A stretch of 64,000 nt of DNA. It comes from Atriophallophorus winterbourni. Its lineage: Eukaryota > Platyhelminthes > Trematoda > Plagiorchiida > Microphallidae. Below the pieces are notes generated by a model. The model was not told the origin of the DNA and made no database searches. It was given only the letters and a program-made list of their open reading frames with translations. Within the stretch, counting starts at the first letter, position 1, and each line of letters opens with the position of its first letter. The stretch spans positions 1 through 64,000 of the forward strand of contig JACCGJ010001390.1 of assembly GCA_013407085.1 (NCBI GenBank), read 5' to 3'. This document shows, piece by piece, positions 1-11,827 of this stretch. Both the position numbers and the translations under genes were made by a program.

Positions 1-82
<82 letters not shown>

Positions 83-112
83 TTATTATTATTATTACTA
101 TTATGATTATCA
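1..112. repeat. (ATT)n microsatellite
   Basis: The window opens inside a trinucleotide ATT array, perfect for about 80 bases and then interrupted (TTC, ACT, ATG variants) until about 112. It may be the tail of a retroelement lying on the minus strand in the next few hundred bases, but I do not recognise that element. Confidence 0.95.
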
Positions 113-812
113 TTGATATCTGTTCGGTTGGGAGACCACAACATATGTTGCTGGCCCCTTTCGGACTTGTCGGGCAAACAAAGCTAATCAAATTTTCCAG
201 TCTCGAGCATGAATCATAAACTCTTACTTACCATCGGTCAAACGATGAACGGTAGCCCATGTCGTAAGGCGTGGGACTACAATGGTGATGATGAGGGTTT
301 GAAACCCACCGGAAACAGAGTATATGCTTTGCAAATGACCCAAATAGCAGCGAAACTCGAGTTCAGCCTCAAATAATGAACCATCGTGATCAAATTTGTG
401 AATATTTCGATGGGCTAGGCACGGATGAGTTGTCGCCTACAAAGTTGCACTTATCGGGATTATGGTATTTTAAGATGACAGCATTCATATAAATTCTTAG
501 AAGCACAGTAAAATTTTCTGAGCAGAAAAGAATAATAATGCAGATACACAGATTAATTAGTTTAAAATTCGAAAAAATATCATATCGTTTTCAATGAAAT
601 TTAATTTTAACATTGAATTATTATTTGTTCATTATAGTTTATCTCGAAATTCATTCGTAATACGTCATTAAATAATTAATATTAGGGCATTTTGTTTCCA
701 AATATACATTGATGTTTAATTTGTTTTACTAACTCGTTTATCAATATATGAGCCATTTTATGCACCTTTGTTTTCGAACGTTTTAGTTGCGAATCTCTGG
801 TTGTTGTTCATC
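113..812. other. Region upstream of LBR, no gene seen
   Basis: No convincing coding sequence. The last 300 bases are AT-rich and should contain the promoter and 5' UTR of the downstream lamin B receptor gene, but I see no clear TATA box or initiator that I would place. The first half (about 120-470) is less AT-rich and could be an unrecognised repeat. Confidence 0.5.
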
Positions 813-2303
813 ATGCCGCCTAAAAAGTACATTAGATCCAACTCCGTAAGTTCTAACAAGAAATTGTAAATTTAGTTTTTCTTTAGATATTGTTGTCTTT
901 AAATGTTTTGTTAATTTTTGCTTCTGTTGCACGTTTGCTTATACCCTATAATTGGTCCGGTTTGTACATTACTCATCATTTCTTTGCTTCTCATTGTGTG
1001 ATATGCTCTTGTTTATCCTGAGATCTGCGTGAGTAATGTTTTACTGCCTGAATATGTTTCAACCATCCTTCAATATTTTTCCCCTAAACAAGCTTGATGC
1101 ATCTTTTAGATTTAGTTTTCTCAGTGTCATTATTTCAGTAATTTCAACTATTTTTATTCTGCATTCGAACATTGCAGTCGCTTGTCTCAATCAACAATGA
1201 TCGTACCACTCAGTGAGGAATTTTTACCACTGCTTTCGTATAATATTGTGGTGGAGCAAAATTTGTCGGTGTCAGCGATGTGTGCAATTGAATTGTTTTT
1301 AGTTTTTCAGATAATTTATTAGTTTGCCTGTTTGATTTAACAACTTAACATAACATGGAGTGCTAAAGGTTATCCGCTGCAGTACTTCTATACTTTGCTG
1401 TTAACTTGCTAATGAGCTGCCGGGAAAAATATACAATATCATTTTATGTACCTTTATTCCTGGATAGCCTAGCAGCATTTTAGCCAACGTGCTGTATGAT
1501 TAAAAAACAATTTCGTCATTCTATAAAAAATTCATAATTTTCTAAAAAAAATGTACTGAACTTTCTGGTTTCAGGAATATTGAGTTATATAAGGAATGCT
1601 GATACTTTCCCATATATATCTAACATTAGTTATTTCATTGGATCTAATGCGTGTTTTTGACAATTTTTCATCTGTATAGTTACTTTTACTTCTTAGGATA
1701 AGACTCGTGGTCGTAGCAAGTCTGCTTCGCGTGTTTCTTCTCGAGCACGGAGTCGTACACCCAGTCGATCGAGATCGCGCTCTAGATCGACTATTAAAAA
1801 GACTTGGACGCCTGCATCAGAATCAAAGGTCAGAAAACGTCGTTCGCCAAGTGTTTCAAGTTCTTCGTCTGAAGAAGTAAAGGTGTCTCGTAAAGCATTG
1901 CCTAAATCTCGGAAATCGGTGCCTGGAACTTTAAAAGACCTGAAGTCGAAATCTACTTCTCTCACACAAGAAACAAGTGGGGCAAGGTTTTCTCAGCGCT
2001 TGGTGCAGAAATTTGAAATTGAAAATGAACCATTATCAAGGTTTGTTGACTACATGTGCATCTTGTTTGCGTGTATTTTCTAGACTTGTTTTATGTTACC
2101 GCTTGCAATGTTTTGTTGACATTTAATCACATTGACTCGCGACTTGCAGTGTTTTCCCGAATAACTTTCTGGCCCCACCCCTATAATCAGTTACGATGTC
2201 CATTTTTTATGTTTTTTTATTGATTTTTGGCTAGATGTAATTGTTTTCGGATATTATGCGATCACGTCGTCTTATTGATATGGAAATGAGCCTTATAACA
2301 ATT

Positions 2304-2352
<49 letters not shown>

Positions 2353-5300
2353 CACAATCATTTAAAAATGAAAAAGTGCCACTTGATTGATCTCTTAGAC
2401 CTTATATACTGCTTAGGCCTTTATCTGCTTGATCCAAGTCAAAATCTTGCTACCGTTACACTGACGACATTCCGACTTGGTAGTGGCAAACAATACCGCT
2501 CTGTGAAAACGATTATTTCCCATTCGCAATACGTGACATAATCAGCGAACTTTGTGTACGTTAACTTGTTTTTCAATATCGACCTCGCTGCCAAATGTTC
2601 GATTATGTATACAATGATGGCAACTATCTTCTCTTATTCTGCGGAGACGGTTGTCATTGAAGACCTGCAAATGTATAAATTTTTTCTGAGTATTCTGGTT
2701 TGACAGTCGTACAGAATAACCTATGCTTTTGATTAAGCGGCAAGCCTCTCCGGAGACACAGAAGTTACGAAAAGTTGCTTTAGCTCTGGAAGTGCGTGCT
2801 GAAATATTATTAGTAATGCTACCCGATTACGTAAGTCTACAGCCGCAATTCTCTCATTATTGGAACAACTGTGTAACCCCTCGGGCATTGATTAGCCAGT
2901 CTGTCTGGAACGTTCTGTACAGTACTCAATCGGTTACCAACGAGCGTTTTCTGCGTCTACTGAAGAAAATGTTTAACTAGTGCGTATATTTCCTGTCCGT
3001 CAGTCAAGGACTATGTGACCTCGATGTTTTGTATACGTATGTATGAAAACACAAGCCTGATCCAGGCAAAGTGCCGCGCAGTTAGAGATTGCATGTGGGC
3101 TAAGATACTGTCAGGTTGCCCAGCAAATGGTAGTGAGACTCCAGCATGTATCATCATGCAGCTCACTAGCTCTGGCCAATCAATTTAGCACGGTGTTAGC
3201 CGCACAGCACAAAGTACTGAACGATTGCACATCCGTGCACGATGTTTTGTAGCTCTCATGCAGTACATGTTTGTGCGAAAATTTGCAGTCGAATCTTAGC
3301 GATACTCGATTCGCTTATTTCATATACCATTGTGAGTCCTATATTAACACACGGTGAAAAGCGGTGCGAAGGAATCATGTGTTTTATGTGTTAACAAATC
3401 CATGACTGCTTCATATTTAAAAATCCTACTAACAATTTGAAACTTTCTGTAAATAGTTCTCCGTCATTTCCCCTTAATTTTGTGGTGAAATTGGTTGCTG
3501 GAAATTCACTTACACGAATTAAATCATTTCCTTCTTTATTTATTTATTCGTGTCGAGTTCAGCTTGTGCACAACATAAGTGGTTAGAATTGTGTTATTAC
3601 CCCGTCAATAAAACGTAAATATTTCTCAGCGTACTCTCACTGCCATTATCCTTTGAATTTTTTGCTGTTCTATACGTTCTATTTAGATTTACAGAACTCA
3701 AAATGCACGCTTTTTAGTTCATACTATCCAAAACGCTTATTAACTGTTCACAGATCGGCTGTTGTTCAATCTCAATCTTCGTCTATCGCTGGCTTATCTA
3801 CGTGCTCCAAAATCGGGGCATTGTTTCGAAAATATATATACCCGTCACCTGTTCTGGCCTTCATTTGCCTCATCTCGTTTCTACCGATGGTGCTTTTGTT
3901 GAATTTATCAGTGTTACCAAAAAGCTCACTCCACCATGGATATCACTTTGCTGGCGTTACATGGCCCACGAATTGGCGGGTGTACTTTGATATTCGTTGT
4001 CTTTTATTCGCAACTTTATATCAGTTTGTCAATTACCTGCTCATGCGTTTCATTCCCATTGGGTACAAAATGGATTTACCGGGCCTTCAAAATCGACGAT
4101 ATAATGGTAAGTGGTGATTCTGACAATTCTATTTCCAGGTCTGTTTTTGCTTTTCTTTTTCTGTGGGCTGTACGCTTTCATCCAGTTCTGCCCTTGTGCT
4201 TCTGACTGGAGTGTGAAACCTACCTTGTTGTTACCGAAATATCATGTACGTTTGGTAATCGCTGCTGGTGAAGTTGCACTTTTGGCCACAATAATCACGC
4301 ACATTGCCACTCGGCATGCTCCTCCTTCACAGCTTTCACGAGATGGCAACACTGGTAGGTCATTGCAATTTATCATCTGTCTGTGTAGTCATTTTCTTTT
4401 TAATTATAGAATATTCGTGTCTATTACAGGTAATTTTATCGTGGACTTTTGGCGCGGTCGCACTGCTCGTCCGCTTTGGTTTGGTGTTGACTGGAAACTG
4501 CTACTTCTGCGTTCCGCCTTTATTGGATCCCTTCTTTGCAATGTTACTTATCTTTTATGCCAATGGGAGCATTTCAATCGCCTTAGTCCAGCTCTCATTG
4601 CCTTGGTCGCTATGATTTCGATCGCAGCGATCGATTTCTGTGTTTTTGAGGTACGTCTATGGTTACTTTTATCCTCATATCTTCTCCATTGAGAAATTGC
4701 TGGAATCACTTTTTTGTAAGATTTTAATGATTTTCTCCATTTCTCCTATCAATTTTTCGTTACATTTTAGGGAGCCAAGAAATAGCACAGAACCTGGTCC
4801 TCTAGTACCCTATACATTCGCCTTGCGGCTTGAAAGCTGTAAAAGTGAATGTCTAAACAGAACCTTAGTTTGTTGATCGTTGTTTTAGGAAGCTATCAGC
4901 TTCATCCCAGCCCATTTAATCAACATCAGCAGTCAAGTTAAACCCGAAGGTGCGTTCTCCACAAGATGCTTAAAATGACTTGGCTGGACTATTTTGAAAA
5001 TCACGGAAATGATAGTCATCAAAATTTTTGAACGGATTTATATTATATGCAGAAAATATTGCTGGACAACGGCCAACATTGCTCGTTTATAAACATTTGT
5101 TCGCCTTATCTGGAGTCGCTGTCAGGACACTTACAATAATATCGAGGTTTCAAACTTTGCTTGCATCCCTTCATTAGGCTTACAACCAGATCTAGCTGTC
5201 TCTCTGACTCGTCTAACAGCCAACATTGGTAGTATGGTATAGTATGAAAGCACAAGCCTGATCCAGGCCAAGTGCCGCACAGTCAGAGACTGCACATGGG

Positions 5301-8191
5301 CTAAGATACTGTCAGGTTGCCCAGGCCTAGACAGAGGGGGAATAGAACATTGGTAGTAACATGTGAGTGCTTGAGATCTTTATCGTCACATATTGTTGCT
5401 AATATTTTTAACGGTATTACACGTTAATTGCTCATTACTTCTACTCAGGTCATGTGCATCGTTCCTTAGTCCGAACTCAAAGCTCAAATCTTTTCACTTA
5501 TTTTTTCCGTCTAGACTGGACAAGCAGGCACTGTCAACCCGACGTGCACCCTCTTAAACGGTGACCCTTTCGCCCGACTCCACAGTTCTCATTCGGTACA
5601 TTCGTGCATAAAAAAATATCTAAAAAACATTGTTTGTGCAGTGCTACATCATTGGCCACTTGTCTCCATTCGTTGTGCAGTAGCGACACCATGTATTTGT
5701 ATGATATGGCTCCGCAAACAGAATCTATTGCTTGCATGATTCTGTCAACCTCCAGCCAATTTCTGGTTTCCATCAGCAAATATATGAACGTGCGTCGTTA
5801 GAAAATTAGCCGGCTTTTGTGATAGGCATGTAGTTCTTTTGAATTCCTGTCTTACTGTATATAAGTCTTGCTACGGGTTCACACTTTGACATATACTTCG
5901 TTGTTGTATTGTCATAAAAGGTTTTTGGTTTTACGAGTTGACGGGCTTCGTACTACAGATTGATTCGCCAGCTGCTCTCATTTATGTAGACACCACTAAC
6001 GTGTTCAGTGGCGTCATTTGCGAAATTAGTAATAAGTAGTTAATAGCCGTGGATAGACGACAACCCAACGTTCATAGGTAAAATACATCTAATTGTTAAC
6101 TGAAATGCTCTGATGCTGTTTTCGGTAGCGTGTTTTACCGCAAACCCCATTCAATTGCTTCATGAATTTTCGTTTTGAAACTAGCATCTGACAGCCGTTC
6201 CAAACGACAAACATAGTCTCTAGTTTTGTAATCGAATTATTATTTTTTCCGTAATAGTTAATTCCCTGAAAAATGCAATGCCACCTGGGTAAAACCAGAA
6301 AATGTGTACATCTTTGTATTATTCTTGTATATCTGTTTTAGCACATTGTCTTATCCAGGACGCACATTAAATATGAATTGGAGCAAACCTTGATGTCTTT
6401 ACGATGCTGTACTCTATCTTAACATCGCACTTCTCATGCTCTTTTGCTCAATTTTGAAATTTTTATTTTCTTCACTTCAGTACACCACGAACTACAGCTT
6501 GGAGTTGCGATACGAGGGTTTCGGTTATTACACCATTACAGCCTATTTCGTGATGCCCTTCGTCCACTCCATCGCGGCAGTTTATTTATCTAAGAGGCCA
6601 GATGTCGGCCAGCTGTACACTGCTACCGGCGGAATAAATCTCTGCAACTGTGCTCTTCTTGGTTTGTCGGCCATGTTATTTGTTGCGGGCTGTTGGATCT
6701 ACCGTGCTGCTAATAATCAAAAAGATCTATTCCGCCGACAGCCAAGTCATCCATCTTTTGGAGGTCAGTGTCAAGTCAGTTTTGGCTGATTCAATTATAA
6801 ACAGTTGCATAAACGCAATCGTATACACGTTTGTGTGCACGAACGTGCAATGGTGCAGTATTTCGTAACTGTGTGGATTACTCCGTATTAAATTTATTTG
6901 CCAAAGTTATTGAGAATCTTGCGAAAACGCTGGTGTCTCATTGCCAGTCTTAATTTTTTTAGATTTGTCTAGGCCTGTGCAACCTGACAGCATCTCAGCC
7001 CACGCACAATCTCTGTGTTGCACTTTACCTGGATCCAGGCTTGTGATTTCATATTCATACACGTTTGTTTTAAAGGCCCATGCAATTGAGCCATTCAGAA
7101 ATTACTGTAATTTATCGAAAGATGTCGATGTTCTACTTCACTTTCTGCAACTTTTCCGCTATCCGGAATACTCTTATTTTTCTTGCTACGTTAACCTTTG
7201 CAGCAGAAGCCTTTAATCGTTTATTCTATTGTGCTATTAATTTAGCTATCGGAACTAACATGTGTTTGTAATTACTTGGAATTTTATATCGTTTATTCAA
7301 TCTTTTACATGATTAAAACGGCGAGAAACGGTGGTATTTCTTTGTCCAGCAGCTGGTTTAGTTTGACCCGAGGTAAAAATGCCTTGGGACTTTCAGGGGA
7401 TTAAGCATTGTTTGGATGTGTCGATATGCCTGTAACTCTAATGTAAAGGAAATCAATGAAAACGCATCAACGCAACATTTTTTGTAGTTTCATTGAGATC
7501 GATGGGGTTTTTAAGGCTTGGATCTCGTGTTTACCAACAAATTAGCACAAAATTTTCTGTCTAGCCTCAGCCAACCTAGTTGGATCATAACTTTTGCCAT
7601 ACTAATTATGATTGCTGGGTGCTTCTTGTATAGTCTACTGCAAACGAAGTATTTAGAATCGAAATTCTCTTAAATGCCTGATTGCAATGAAAGCGTGCTA
7701 CTATTTTTTATCCCATTTTTGTTCACCAAACCTTTTATTTTGGCAGGATTGGACAAGATTTCTGGACCGCGCTCGCAAAAACTTTTGGCTGGTGGATGGT
7801 GGGGGTTCGTGCGACACCCCAACTACCTGGGGAATCTCATGATGGCTTATGCATCCGCCATACCGACCGGTACGCTTTTTCTACGCTTGTGTTTATACCG
7901 TGGTGATTACTTTTCATTCTTTGATTGTATATCACATAGCCGAAAGCTTGGCTTGCTCATTTCTGCCATCTCAACAATTTTCGTTACCACGTTAATTCCT
8001 ACATCAGCTTAACCACTTTCTTTTTTGAAGGTTTCGCCTCCATCTACCCATGGCTTTATCCTCTGTTGCTGACCGGCTCCCTTCTCCATCGTATTTGGCG
8101 CACTGAATACCTCAACGCGGAGAAATATGGGACCCTGATGACAATGTACAAGCAATTGGTCCCGAGTCGACTGTTGCCACACATTTTCTAA
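813..8191 (+). CDS. LBR: Lamin B receptor / sterol C14-reductase family protein, 8 exons
   Basis: Multi-pass inner-nuclear-membrane/ER protein that tethers lamins and chromatin; the family's membrane domain is a sterol delta14-reductase fold. I read exons 813-845, 1697-2040, 3754-4106, 4139-4354, 4430-4650, 6481-6763, 7747-7869 and 8031-8191, all with GT-AG borders and compatible phases, giving 1,734 nt = 577 residues plus TAA (human LBR is 615). Residues about 12-80 are RS-rich (RSRSRSRS, SPSVSSSSSEE). From about residue 140 the segments follow human LBR in order: LPIG-like loop in exon 3, GLFLLFFFCGLYAF in exon 4, DGFGF-like EGFGYY and RAANNQKDLFRR in exon 6, and the signature GWWGFVRHPNYLG in exon 7. 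The C-terminus keeps KYG and VPxRxxP. There is no Tudor domain between the 11-residue first exon and the RS region. The start ATG (CATC ATG CC) resembles the human MPSRK start. The intron at 4107-4138 is only 32 nt. Introns 2, 5 and 6 carry repeats. Whether it reduces sterols is not decided by sequence. Confidence 0.93.
2306..2349. repeat. (AT)n microsatellite in LBR intron 2
   Basis: About 22 uninterrupted AT units lie inside the second intron of the lamin B receptor gene. Confidence 0.95.
2735..2840 (-). pseudogene. Decayed RTE-like LINE pol scrap
   Basis: The minus strand reads SITNNISARTSRAKATFRNF, resembling the conserved LINE stretch SCINNSASLDDEVSARISKAIAAFG-type sequence seen much better at 53.9 kb in this window. 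It is short, broken by stops and sits in LBR intron 2. Family assignment rests only on that internal comparison. Confidence 0.35.
3031..3236 (-). mobile_element. (TACCA)-tail retroposon, long copy
   Basis: Member of a dispersed non-coding family in this window. The conserved core (AAGCCTGATCCAGGCAAAGT, then GCCGC.CAGT.AGA and GATACTGTCAGGTTGCCC) is followed by the long 3' part CAGCTCACTA and CCAATCAATTTAGCAC also seen at 50.2 and 52.2 kb. The tail end (TATG repeats) is on the left, so the element's sense is minus. Compared with the 50.1-kb copy it has a small internal deletion after GTTGCCCAG. It lies in LBR intron 2. Confidence 0.8.
5222..5358 (-). mobile_element. (TACCA)-tail retroposon, 5'-truncated, 13-bp TSD
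   Basis: An insert at 5235-5345 is flanked by perfect 13-bp direct repeats AACATTGGTAGTA (5222-5234 and 5346-5358). The insert starts with a TGGTATAGTATG version of the tail and ends just after the CCTAGACAGA part of the core, so the element end opposite the tail is truncated. Variable truncation with long target duplications is the mark of target-primed reverse transcription. It lies in LBR intron 5. Confidence 0.88.
6960..7065 (+). mobile_element. (TACCA)-tail retroposon, diverged
   Basis: Opposite orientation to the copies at 3.0 and 5.2 kb: CTAGGCCTGTGCAACCTGAC...CTTGTGATTTCATATTCATAC. It lies in LBR intron 6 (6764-7746). I see no clear target duplication. Confidence 0.75.
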
Positions 8192-9299
8192 TATAATAGT
8201 TAGACTTGCTACGTCAATGTATACATTTTGTATTTGATGTACACTTTGATTCTATTCTAATCAATGTTGTCATTTTTATCCCGTAATCCATCTTCCTCGG
8301 ACTCATCTTCGCCAATTATCTTATGCTGAATTTTCATTCATTCTATTTCGAGTGTACAGTGTGCCTCAGGTTTTTCCTATATATTACCACTTGCGTGTAT
8401 TTTTATTCTCAATGTCTCTTCAATCTTATGGCAGCAATTATATATTTGTACTTATACTTCTGTCATCAGTGAAGCAGGATTGTAACAGCGCTTGGCATAA
8501 CAATCTGCTTTTATCAGATTACGCTATGCTGTCGTTCATGCGTGGTATCCATAATATCACATTTTTACTATCCGCTTAGATTATACCGTTTGCTCTAGAT
8601 GCCAGTAATGTAAAGACACCTCACGTAGAACTTGAGATATTCCATTACGGGAGTGGCCTTTAGAAGTTTTTTTTGTTTCTTATCAAACCTTGTGGTTCAT
8701 AGAGTAAGTGCTTGTCTCCGGTTTCTTTAGCACGACGCTCCGTTGGATATATGACTTTACCCACTGGATATGGTGCTAGGCTGTCCCAGTTATTTTCCTA
8801 ACTATCCATTTTACACCTGAGTGGTGTTAGGATCTTGGTTAAGCGCTATATCTTCAACTGGTTGGGAATTGACCGTTTGATTAAGGGTCAAACGTTATTT
8901 CCATTGTCGCCGCGGAGAGGCTGCTGCCAGACGTCACGTTGCTATCAACTACATGCAGCCTTGTACGTTGTAATGGCTGGAGATATGCACCCATGACAAA
9001 GATGTGAACACGTCTACTTTCTATCGACAGATCAGTTATCCACAACACCGACTTCGGCATGTCTGTCCAGGTTGTCACTTCAACCTGATTTGTTAATCGA
9101 TTTCGTGTCAACCGCTTCACTTCAAGCCATAATTATGCAAGGATCGTTTGACCGTCCTGGAATTGCATATCGTCCGATGGCTGCTGACGTTGTCTAACTC
9201 ATGCTTCCGAGGATTGTCGCCGAACCCGAATTATAACGGGTTCGCGATTGTCGTCACCGGAGAGTGGTGTTATACATATCACCCGAATGCTCGTGGTTA
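8192..9299. other. LBR 3' flank and unassigned DNA
   Basis: This should hold the LBR 3' UTR; no canonical AATAAA is evident in the first 200 bases. A 79-codon minus-strand frame at 8881-9120 matches nothing I recognise. It might be a decayed LINE endonuclease piece given the LINE relic that follows, but that is a guess. Confidence 0.5.
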
Positions 9300-10355
9300 G
9301 CCCTCATCGCCAATGCATATCACATTATTATGTTATCATTGGATTTGTACATTTTATTGACAAAAATTCAAAACAGCCTCGGACATCATGGCCGAACTTT
9401 TTGTGGAGTCCCAAGAATGGAGCCCATCCAGCCGGCATCAAGAAGGGGTACATCAGGTCAGAAGAGATAAATTGCACATAAACATGTCGGCTACGACTCT
9501 AACAAGCAAGCAGCTTGAATGATTGGAGCGATATCAATAAGAGCGATAATAGCACATGGTCAAACGAGGTCAAATCTCTGCAGTCCTAAAGTCTATCAAG
9601 TTAAACCACACCTCGAGAATGCCGGATCCCATTTTAATCAAATTTACCTTGTTTCCTGTCCACCCGTTTATCGCACTACTATTCGCATCTCAAGAACGCG
9701 TTAATCATTCCTCATTTCCACAAGACGGACCAATTAGTCAAAGCGTTTATTACCCATAGGAAAAAAAACAAAAGACACCCATCTTTTATTGGCAAATCTC
9801 GTTACTACAACTGTCCTCACTTTATCCGTGGCTGATTTACTTACCCGGATTTCAGTCGACCTCATGCCAACCTGTTCCATTCGTGTCAATGCCAGGTTGG
9901 GCTCTTTTGGTAGACCTTAAAAAACAGTCTATCGTTCACTAGCTTCTAATTTTCTTCATGTGCTCCTTTTTCCGAATCTGGTTTAGTTTGCCTGGTCCTC
10001 ATGCGATTCTTCCGAAACGATTGTTATCGTCGGTCTTTTCGGTGTATGCCGCTCGTTTCGTTCACAGTCCATTCTGACAACTGCTGTAAACTAGTTTGAG
10101 GGATGCTACAGTCGCCCTAGCAAGATGTGATATATTTTGATTTCTCAGATGCATTTGGTCATATTAATCATGAACATTTCTTGTCAAAATTCCTTCCTAC
10201 CGAGTTGACTGTAATCTCCATGTATGAATAAAAAAATAGTTTATTCTTACTATTCTTACTTATTTACTTATTCTTACTTCAACTATCTGAATCCATTAAA
10301 GTGGCTTGCGGTGTCCCACAAGGATCGGTCCGCTCTTGTTTTTAATATATGGTAT
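9300..10355 (+). pseudogene. Decayed LINE reverse transcriptase
   Basis: Scattered plus-strand pieces in several frames line up in RT order: LKSIKLNHTSRMPDPILIKF (about 9580-9640, the pre-RT K-S-G-P-D-x-I-P region), YWQISLLQLSSL near 9790-9830 (NYRPISLL position), FDFSDAFGHINHEHFLSK near 10137-10185 (KAFDxVNH motif) and ACGVPQGSV near 10308-10334 (GVPQGSV motif). Many stops and frameshifts mark it as old. It ends abruptly where a minus-strand CR1 3' end begins at 10356. Confidence 0.7.
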
Positions 10356-10831
10356 TCGAGGATTTATGGTTAAAAAGTCGATGATTTACAACAGGATTAC
10401 GGAATGAAGAAATGATGTTCGTTTGCATATATAAGTCCATGTTCGCTTTAAATAGCGCCAAACAAGGAGAGCCAACAATGTTGAGTTAGGGAACACCAAA
10501 GGAATCACGAACGACAACAAATTGCCGCCGACTATTAACACGGAAACATGGGATGTAAAGGGATAGGGTATGTCCATGTCACTTTCTCGTCACAGTTCAA
10601 ACAAGTGTCTTAGTCAATGTGGACAATTCTATAGGTAAGAATAATATCGCGTGGTATCCTCTAGGTGATACCACGGTCTAAGACGACACAATCTTCCGGT
10701 TTACAGAACTGCGAAAACCCATCACTAATTATGTTGCTCTGTGATAGATTTTATCAAAGAAAACAATATCTTTTCGCAGCCACGGAGCCCATAACTACCT
10801 CATACGCCATCGTAGGGCGAAGGTGATTCAA
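10356..10831 (-). mobile_element. CR1 3'-end fragment, (TTTGAA)-tail type
   Basis: The sequence GATTTATGGTTAAAAAG.. onward matches, with shifts, the 3' end at 39.66 kb. The minus strand carries broken versions of the C-terminal stretch in which other copies read CRRHFF..R..F.WNSLP and the basic block of TTKLV.GLR. 5'-truncated and frameshifted. Confidence 0.7.
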
Positions 10832-11095
10832 AGTTTTAATGGTCCAAAAAGTAAATACTTTACAGTAACCATAGATTAAAAACATGGAGTGCATTAAAAC
10901 AACACAAATGTTTTATCAATATGAAAAGTGCTAGGTTGGATTTGGCCAACATATACTTGTCAGGTTCAGCCTTGAACATGTTCAGACTTGATGCACAAAT
11001 GGTATGTGGGGGTTCCATATAAAACAAACTCGGACAGCAAAGAAAAACCTTCGACAATTTGATCTAGAGTGTGTACATTCAGTCCATGGACTAAG
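10832..11095 (-). mobile_element. CR1 3'-end fragment, TTTAATGGTCC type
   Basis: It begins with TTTTAATGGTCCAAAAAGTA, the reverse of the CR1 3' terminus (TTTTTAGACCATTAAAA at 14.37 and 45.31 kb). The minus strand then reads SRSNCRRFFFAVRVCFIWN, the CR1 C-terminal motif. It abuts a plus-strand CR1 ORF1 at about 11095, so the two fragments are head to head. Confidence 0.75.
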
Positions 11096-11580
11096 CGTGA
11101 TTTGCACCAACGTAAAGGAAACGAGTGCCACCTTACTAGGGGACAGGCTAAAGCACGATAAAGAAGAATGGAAAAGGTTGTGCAACAACATGGACTTGGA
11201 GGCAGTTGAACCACTATCATTGATACGACTAAGTCGTAAACCTACTTCTTCAAATCTGGACCAGCCAAGATTGCTTAGAATCACGGTTCACTCTGAAAGG
11301 GATCTTGAAAACATCTTACTATCCGCTTTTCTCCTGCGTAAGGAGCGTTCAGAGACCACTGCAAGGATCTTTGCTGATGTTCCCTGGTGGGAAAGGGCCC
11401 GAAAGGACCAGCAACAAAACCAAACGAAACAGAGGGATGATCGAAGTATAATCCTTTTGGGAGTTCCAGAAGCTGATGAAGCAACTGATAAAGCGGTGCA
11501 GCGCAAACACGATCAGTTACAATGGAGATTCCTCAGTGATATACTTGGCCGCAGAATATTCCCGCGAGAAATTAGACTAG
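11096..11580 (+). pseudogene. CR1-1 ORF1 remnant
   Basis: Reads ICTNVKETSATLL, then LSRKPTSS, PRLLRITVHSERDLENIL, IFADVPWWERARK and SIILLGVPEA. The same ordered blocks (ICTNVPE, RLSRHP, DPRLLEVILENENDLENILL, IFADLPWWER, LRGVPE) occur at 35.7-36.1 kb, so this is a conserved ORF1 of the family, probably a nucleic-acid-binding protein. The open frame reaches back to 11004 but the first 30 codons are antisense CR1 sequence from the neighbouring fragment and do not belong to it. After about 11580 the match ends. Confidence 0.8.
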
Positions 11581-11827
11581 GTGCATCGAAACACCATATT
11601 GGAAAGATAGATGCACCACTATGTTCAATAGAAACACTACCAAGTCAAACAGTTGTTGACGTGTCAGAAACAATTTCAGCCGATACGATAGATCACTGTG
11701 TTCCAACAGTACAACCCCAAAACGATTAAGCATCCCTGCAAGCAAAAAACCTTCAGTTGCCGACTCTGGAGGAGTCGGCCTAACATATATTCTGCACTCC
11801 ACTAGCCTTCTTCCCCACACCCCATCC

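Noticed and set aside
2723..2980. 85-codon plus frame as an LBR exon
   Set aside because: Splicing exon 2 to the nearby acceptor gives a stop within four codons, whereas the acceptor at 3753 gives the correct phase and the LBR membrane domain.
4889..4949. EAISFIPAHLINISSQVKPEG after an AG as an LBR exon
   Set aside because: It does not resemble LBR, and exon 5 joins exon 6 directly in phase 0 with good alignment (FE/YTTNYSLELRYEGFG).
8881..9120. 79-codon minus frame as a gene
   Set aside because: No motif, no splice context, flanked by LINE debris; at most a decayed endonuclease piece.
11004..11095. N-terminal 30 codons of the long ORF1 frame
   Set aside because: They are antisense to a minus-strand CR1 C-terminus (SNCRRFFFAVRVCFIWN), so the frame is accidentally extended.
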